Positions 58,881 through 64,000 of a stretch of 64,000 bases of DNA are shown piece after piece. The notes beneath the pieces are model-generated. The model was given only the letters and a program-made list of their open reading frames with translations, was not told the origin of the DNA and ran no database searches. The stretch is taken from positions 21,685,501-21,749,500 of the forward strand of contig CM056732.1 of NCBI GenBank assembly GCA_029844215.1, written 5' to 3'. The DNA is from Przewalskia tangutica. Its lineage: Eukaryota; Streptophyta; Magnoliopsida; Solanales; Solanaceae. Made by a program: the position numbers and the translations under genes. How positions within the stretch are numbered: position 1 is the first letter of the stretch; every line of letters begins with the position of its first letter.

Positions 58881-60261
58881 AGTATTCATGTTATTGATTT
58901 TATGCTAAAGACATGTCTAGAATATTCATAAGTTCTTACCAATTCTTATGGGGGATGTTAGTAAGAGTCGTTAGGAAGTATTGGAGTCGAGTGACCTTGC
59001 TAATTTACTACACTAATGAGAATAGGTATCGAACAAGCCATTGCAGCGTTAATGAAAATGTATCGACAATCAATTATATTGAAATAAGTAGAATTCTCAA
59101 TCTGCATAGAAACTAAGATAAGACACAATTGTATTACATTTTCTAGATCACGGATGATTTAACAAGATCGTTATAAACGAGTATAACCTATTCACGACTC
59201 ATAAAAGTATTAATTTGTAAGTACATGAGACTTGGTTTTGAAAAGTATATGTTACTTGATTTTGAAATTGGAAGTAACTTGAGTTAAAGGTATAAGTTAC
59301 TTGATTGATTTAAAGAGAATAAATGATTTGATTGGACGACTTTATTTAAAGGCATAAGTTACTTGGTTTTAAAAGTATAAGTTACTTGAGTTTAAAAGAA
59401 TAAGTAACTTGATTTTAATAGTGAAAGTACTTTTGGGTCCAACGCCCTAATATTTCATGAAACGATTCTTTTATAAAGAATAGACGTACAAAGTACTTTG
59501 GGTTCAATTCCCTTACATGATATGATAATGCCTTTGTTGTATTAAAAGGAAACACGTGGTAGAACTTTAGTTTTCTAAAATGAAGGTGGTTATAACGGCT
59601 TTATGGGAAGTTGTTATAACAAGTTTTGTGGAAAGTCAAGGGATGATTTAAAATGTTTTAAGAAAATCGTGTGAGAATGTCCATGATTAAGTCCTCAATA
59701 TAATACATGATATGTGGCACTTTAATGTTCAAAGATGTTTTAAAGTAGCACGCTTGAGATGCCAAAATCATATCTTAGAAAGATACTTGGAATGATAAGT
59801 GTCTCGATCTCCTAAATGATGGTTTCAAAATGATACATGTATTGGATCCTACTTCCTAACGATACAAGTAGTACTTGGTTTTTCCTGAAATGGAAATTTA
59901 GTTTATAAAGTGAATGTACGGCTCACGTACATTGTCGAAATGGACTTTAATCCTTAGTGATGCAAGGTGTGTTAGTGCCATGATAGTACTTTGTCTTGCT
60001 TAAATGATAGTCATTCTATCTTGTGCCTTGATAGTACTTTGGCTTACTTAAATGGTAAGTGTCTTGAATTGTTGAAAAGGAAGGCATGGTATTGTCTTGA
60101 TTTGTTTATAAAGGAAGGCATGAAAATTGTCTTGGTTTGTTAAAAAGGAAAGGCATGGTATTGTCTTGGTTTGCTAAAATAATGGTTTATTCATTTTATG
60201 ATGATGAGAGTCAAGGATTATCTTAACTTGTATATGTTGTTCATGATAGCCATTGGTGCTA

Positions 60262-60350
60262 GTGTTATGAGTATAAATGTGGGGTAAACCCCCAAGGCGT
60301 TATACACCTTCTGAGTATAATTGCGGGGTAAACCCCCAAGACATTATACA
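60262..60350 (+). repeat. Two copies of a ~45-bp repeat with GGGGTAAACCCCC
   Basis: GAGTATAA(A/T)TG(T/C)GGGGTAAACCCCCAAG...TTATACA occurs twice in tandem. The core can fold as a short GGGG/CCCC hairpin. Confidence 0.75.
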
Positions 60351-60374
60351 TTTTCATAGATTTGCTACCCATGA

Positions 60375-60615
60375 TGCGAGTATGGCAGATATACTCATTG
60401 CGGGCCCACAGGGTCCATGCGGGTGAAATAGTCCTATGCGGGTGAAATAGTCATATGCGAGGAATACCTCATGCGGGTCCACGTGACCTATGTGGGTGAA
60501 ATAGTCCTATGCGAGGAATACCTCATGCAGGTCCACGTGACCTATGCGAGTGAAACAGTCTTATGCGAGGAAATTTCCTCATGCGGATCCACGTGACCTA
60601 TGCGAGTGAAATAGA
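60375..60615 (+). repeat. Short tandem array in LTR B
   Basis: CATGCGGGTGAAATAGTCCT, ATGCGAGGAATACCTCATGC and CGGGTCCACGTGACCTATGC units. Same family as 31640-31850 and 42596-42772, but with its own variants. Confidence 0.8.
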
Positions 60616-61366
60616 CTAATGGTTAGAATTGTATAATGACTTTGAGGGCATATGTCCCTAACTTTGACATAACTGGTTATATATTATGCTCGTTACATGC
60701 TGACAGTGATGTTGTATTCTACGAGCATGCTTCTGTGATATTATATGCTGAGGGCAGGTGTCCCTGATTTTGACATGACTTTCATATGTGAAAGTGGTAC
60801 GGTGTTATAGTAGTACAGTGATACAAGGTACAGTTCGCTCTGATTGTTATATGACACAGTAGGATCTGGTATTTGATTTTCATACTTGCCCATGTCATTC
60901 TTTTGTACAGTTATGATCTTTTTTACTGTGGTGTATTTTCGTTCCACACTTGGTTCTGTTATCGACCCGCCGGAGGCTGCGTTAAATGTCTGCAGTCTAG
61001 GTACGATTGTGGATCCGTGATTAGGATCCTTGTTCAGCATTTTGGGATAGCTCCAATGTTCTGGAGATTGTCATTATGGATAGGTATATTCAGAGGTACG
61101 GCGGGGCCTTGTCCCGTCATAGTATTTGTCCAAAATCTTAGAGGTCTGTATTCATATGTGGGATGGACTGGCTAGAGTTGTATTTACATTGTTGGACAAT
61201 GTATACCCTTTTTGGGTGATTTATATTATGACAGCCTTATCGGCTTTACCTTGGTTTTAAGAAAAAAAAAGTTTTATTTATCTTCCGCGGTATATTGTAT
61301 TGTATGAATAGGAGGGTGCCCAGGTAGGGCACCAGTCACGGGCCCGGGGTTCGGGGCGTGACAGAG

Positions 61367-61378
61367 TGGTATCAGAGC
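61367..61378 (+). other. Element B primer-binding site
   Basis: TGGTATCAGAGC, perfect initiator-tRNA-Met PBS, three bases after the LTR end GTGACA. Confidence 0.92.
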
Positions 61379-62480
61379 AGTTAGTCCTCGGAATATCTAC
61401 AGACCGTGTCTAGTTGAGTCTTGGGTATGGGTATGTGTGCACCATACTTATACACAGAAGGATACATGATATTTAGGATTGATTTCTATTCTTCTTACTC
61501 TAAGGTCGTGCGATAGAGCTGTGTTGTTAGGATGATTTTTCAACAATTATTGTGATTGCAGCTTTGAGAAAGGGAACAGTGGCCCAAAATAGATTTTATG
61601 GATTGCGTATCCAGGTTGGTAAAAATTATCGTATAGTAGGTATATTGAGGAAGTATATCTGTACGAATATATTTATTTGGAGTTGTATGTATGTTACCTA
61701 GAATAGTTGTGGTTTAGCAGGAGTTGGTTAAGCCTTAGTAATTACTTGGAAGGTGTGAAACAGTTTATTGAACCCACACCTAGGCTTTATTTATGTACTG
61801 ATTTGGAATGGTCAGAAGGTAATGAACGGTCTGAGATTGTGATAGACTCTTAAAAGAGATCATGTTTTATTGATTTGATAACATACCATGTTGTTAGATT
61901 AAGTTGTGTTGTACGCTTAAGTGATTGTGTGAATAATAATGGTATGGAATAAATAGAGTTGTTGTGATAAAGACAACAAGATTTTAAGAAGCTACATTTC
62001 CCGTATGTGGGGACTGATAATGTAAGCTTGGGATATGGAATAATTGTGAACCTTAGAATATTGATAACCGCTGAGACCTTAGATGTATAAGGCCTTCTCG
62101 GGTAGTAAAATTATTTCAGACCAAGAATGAGAGTTAAGTGTGACGATGGGTCGGGTTGTGGGCCAATTGCGGGTCAACCCGTAACCCGGGATGAAGTGGG
62201 GTCAGTTCGAGGTGGTCCCGCCATGTGATAGGGTTACGAGGGTGCATGGCCCTAGTCTAGTTAATCGTTGTACGGGTTCGTGGACGCGTTCCACCAGGAC
62301 CGGGTCGTGAGGGCCGAGAATGGCCTTAAAAGAAATTGAATCTAGTATTATGACCTTAAATTGTTGGATGTAGTAATTCCAAGGTTTGGAAAACTGAAGC
62401 AGTGTTTGAAATTATGTACGTGTACTAGGAATAGTTTGGAAGCACGAGAAGAGTACTTGCCGAGGTATTCCTGGATTGGG
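61379..62480 (+). other. Element B leader, no gag found
   Basis: Non-coding leader typical of the region between PBS and gag in chromoviruses. No gag start is visible before Athila-type sequence takes over somewhere between about 62300 and 62500, so element B appears cut here. Confidence 0.55.
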
Positions 62481-62539
62481 TTGATTTTCACCTAACCCTT
62501 ATCTCATCATGTTGTTGTTTTGAACACCGTCCATCTCTA

Positions 62540-62638
62540 TCAAGGTTGCGATCGTGATTCTTTCTCGCTTACATTTCTGGTTTTCTCAATCTCTGGATTG
62601 AAGGGAACAAAAGTGTCTGCCCCTCTTCTCCTTCGCAT
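62540..62638 (-). pseudogene. Athila-type gag N-terminus
   Basis: The ATG at 62638 opens MRRRRGADTFVPFNPEIEKT and then stops at TGA 62540-62542 after 32 codons. An Arg-rich start followed by a FxPEIE motif is characteristic of Athila/Tat gag. No further gag homology is clear downstream. Confidence 0.6.
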
Positions 62639-62796
62639 AAACTGATTTCCTGAAATAGATCAAAAACAGACAACAAATCACGGCACCCTGATTTTTACCG
62701 AAAATAAAGAAAAAAAAACGTAAAAAAAATAAAATAAAAATTAAAAACCAAATTAGAAATTAAAAATAGATAAATTTGATATTGAACTATGCCTAA

Positions 62797-62814
62797 TCCC
62801 CGGCAACGGCGCCA
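62797..62814 (-). other. Athila/Tat-type primer-binding site
   Basis: Sense TGGCGCCGTTGCCGGGGA, the tRNA-Asp-type PBS used by Athila/Tat/Ogre elements, six bases inside the LTR. Confidence 0.92.
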
Positions 62815-62820
62815 AAAACT

Positions 62821-64000
62821 TGATGCGCGAAAAGATGCACACACTTTAATGCAAGTGCACGTTATCGTGACAAGTAATATAGTCTTGGTAAGACCGAATA
62901 TCGTCCACAAGGATTAGGGTTCAAGTACCAACTATCTATCTTTTGGTATCTATTTGGCAATCGATATTTGATTTTGTGGTTTATAACTAATAATTATAAA
63001 AGCTAATTAACTATAAGTTTACTTCAGTTGTGATGGGAATAGGGCTTCCACGTCTCCTCAACTATCCGCTTATGTTATTTATTAATGCAATTGAAATATG
63101 GTTCTTCTTCTCTCGGAGCTAGCAGGTTTACGAAATCGTTTTATATTCCCGTTAAGGATATATAAACACTCAACCCCAGTATTGCTCCTTTCTACCTTTC
63201 GGTGATAAGGATGACTCTATAGGAGGATTAAGAACAAAAACCTAGTTAACCGTCACGCACCATGCGTAAAATTAGGGTTTTTAAGCCTCTCATTAACGCT
63301 ACATAAATAATTGAGGTATTTTCATCCCCAATCCAAAATATGTCTACCCAACTTACAACATATTCACAACCTCCTCCTTTCGAAGTTTGATTAAAAATCA
63401 TATAAATAATGATAATTAGTGATCATTTAATTACCAAACATTCAAAGCAATTATTGGATAAATCTCAACAAGAAGAAGAATAACCATAACATGCATCAAT
63501 TCATAACATAAGTTTCTAGTGAATTAACATGGAAAGCCCTATAAAAGAATTAGTTCCTAGCCATTGACATGAAAAGAACTAATTCAAAGTTCATCATACA
63601 AAACTGAAATAAAAGAAAGAAAAGAAAAGAAAATTACTAAGTTTAGGGTCTTCAATCTTCAAAGCAAGAATCCTTGTGTTGTGCAAGAAAGGGAACCCTT
63701 AAAATCTGCCTAGGGTTCTCCTTTTATAGGCTCAAAACTGCCTCTAACTTTTCCCTCAAAGCCTGGCCCAGAAAATCGTCATTAACCTGATTTTTCCCGC
63801 GTCGGCGCGGCTGAAACCTGCGATCTTGGGTGATTTGGGCGCGGCCAGTCTCTGCATGCGTGGCGCCGCGAGCTGGAACCTCTGCAGCCTCTCTGATGAT
63901 TAGGCGCGCGCACCTCGCTGCGGCAGGCGCGCGCCGTGCTGGTCGGTTCTGCCTCATTCGCCACTTTCTCTTCTTTTAGCTCTGGAACCTCCTCTTTTGC
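62821..64000 (-). repeat. Athila/Tat-type 5' LTR (partial)
   Basis: Begins TGATGCGCGAAAAGATGCAC in + orientation and runs past the window end. A CpG-rich block at about 63798-63925 (CGCGTCGGCGCGGC, GTGGCGCCGCGAGC, GGCGCGCGCC) resembles those in the other families. The Ala/Arg-rich frames at 63724-63964 come from this block and are not genes. Confidence 0.8.

Larger units (their letters stand above)
56589..61363 (+). repeat. Large gypsy-type LTR (5' LTR of element B)
   Basis: The right edge is firm: GGGGCGTGACA, then a PBS at 61367. The left edge is inferred from the abrupt end of copia-2 and a TG start (TGGTCCTAATTTAAAC), giving about 4.78 kb. It shares landmarks with the other gypsy LTRs: AGGGTGACACATGGCACACC near 57173, TTTTACACGTCC near 58262, a GTATAC-type repeat block, a CATGCGGGTGAAATAGTC array and GCCTTGTCCCGTCATAGT near 61106-61123. 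A TATA-like TATATATATAAGAGAGG at about 57324-57340 may be its promoter. The other LTR lies outside the window or is lost. Confidence 0.75.
62480..64000 (-). mobile_element. Athila/Tat-type gypsy 5' end, cut by the window edge
   Basis: Minus-strand element: LTR from 62821 to beyond the window, tRNA-Asp-type PBS at 62797-62814, leader, and the first codons of a gag-like frame. The other end is lost or truncated near 62480, so this may be a solo 5' fragment or a non-autonomous derivative. Confidence 0.75.

Noticed and set aside
61367..61378. tRNA-like match
   Set aside because: Only the 12-base primer-binding site complementary to initiator tRNA-Met, not a tRNA gene.
63724..63964. Ala/Arg-rich frames at the window end
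   Set aside because: Produced by the CpG-rich block in an LTR; composition bias explains the lack of stops.

Overview
This is a window of nuclear plant DNA from a eudicot. The evidence is multi-exon genes with GT-AG introns, two plant-specific gene families and dense nested plant transposons. The retrotransposon types would fit an asterid, but I cannot name the species. Only about the first 11 kb is genic. The rest (11.1-64 kb) is transposon-derived sequence, almost all of it dead.

Genic part (about 0.8-11.06 kb, both genes on the minus strand). An ALFIN-LIKE PHD-finger gene of 5 coding exons and 246 codons (818-4215) lies downstream of a WAV2/Bem46-type alpha/beta-hydrolase gene of 7 coding exons and 302 codons (6329-11058). 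I reassembled both through canonical splice sites and both stay in frame. In Arabidopsis, AL5 and WAV2 carry consecutive locus numbers, so this pair looks like conserved microsynteny. A broken copia fragment ends only about 50 bp upstream of the WAV2 start codon.

DNA-transposon and tandem-repeat part (11.1-21.6 kb). In order: the copia 3' fragment, a 5'-truncated hAT element, a complete but decayed 3.5-kb hAT element with TIRs and an 8-bp target duplication, CACTA-type terminal debris with a fold-back and a 69-70-bp AT-rich minisatellite, and a five-copy tandem array of a unit of about 375 bp.

Retrotransposon nest (21.6-64 kb). Copia-1 (minus, 21587-43570) has its right LTR split by a 13.7-kb Ty3/gypsy chromovirus-like element (plus, 29691-43397, TSD ATTAA). 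That element's PBS and gag leader are replaced by an inverted related LTR. After a MITE comes copia-2 (plus, from about 44.3 kb), which is split by a gag-only gypsy element with 3-kb LTRs (minus, 47330-55503, TSD ATAAA). Copia-2 is then cut off at about 56588 by a third large gypsy-type LTR of about 4.8 kb (ends 61363, PBS present). The window closes with the 5' end of a minus-strand Athila/Tat-type element that has a tRNA-Asp-type PBS.

The most unusual signals are two. CpG-rich GCGCCGCGGCGCC-type modules recur inside unrelated transposon families. A 23-bp palindrome is conserved in the gypsy LTRs and shows a compensatory base-pair change between families. I found no CRISPR array, tRNA, rRNA or operon-like system.
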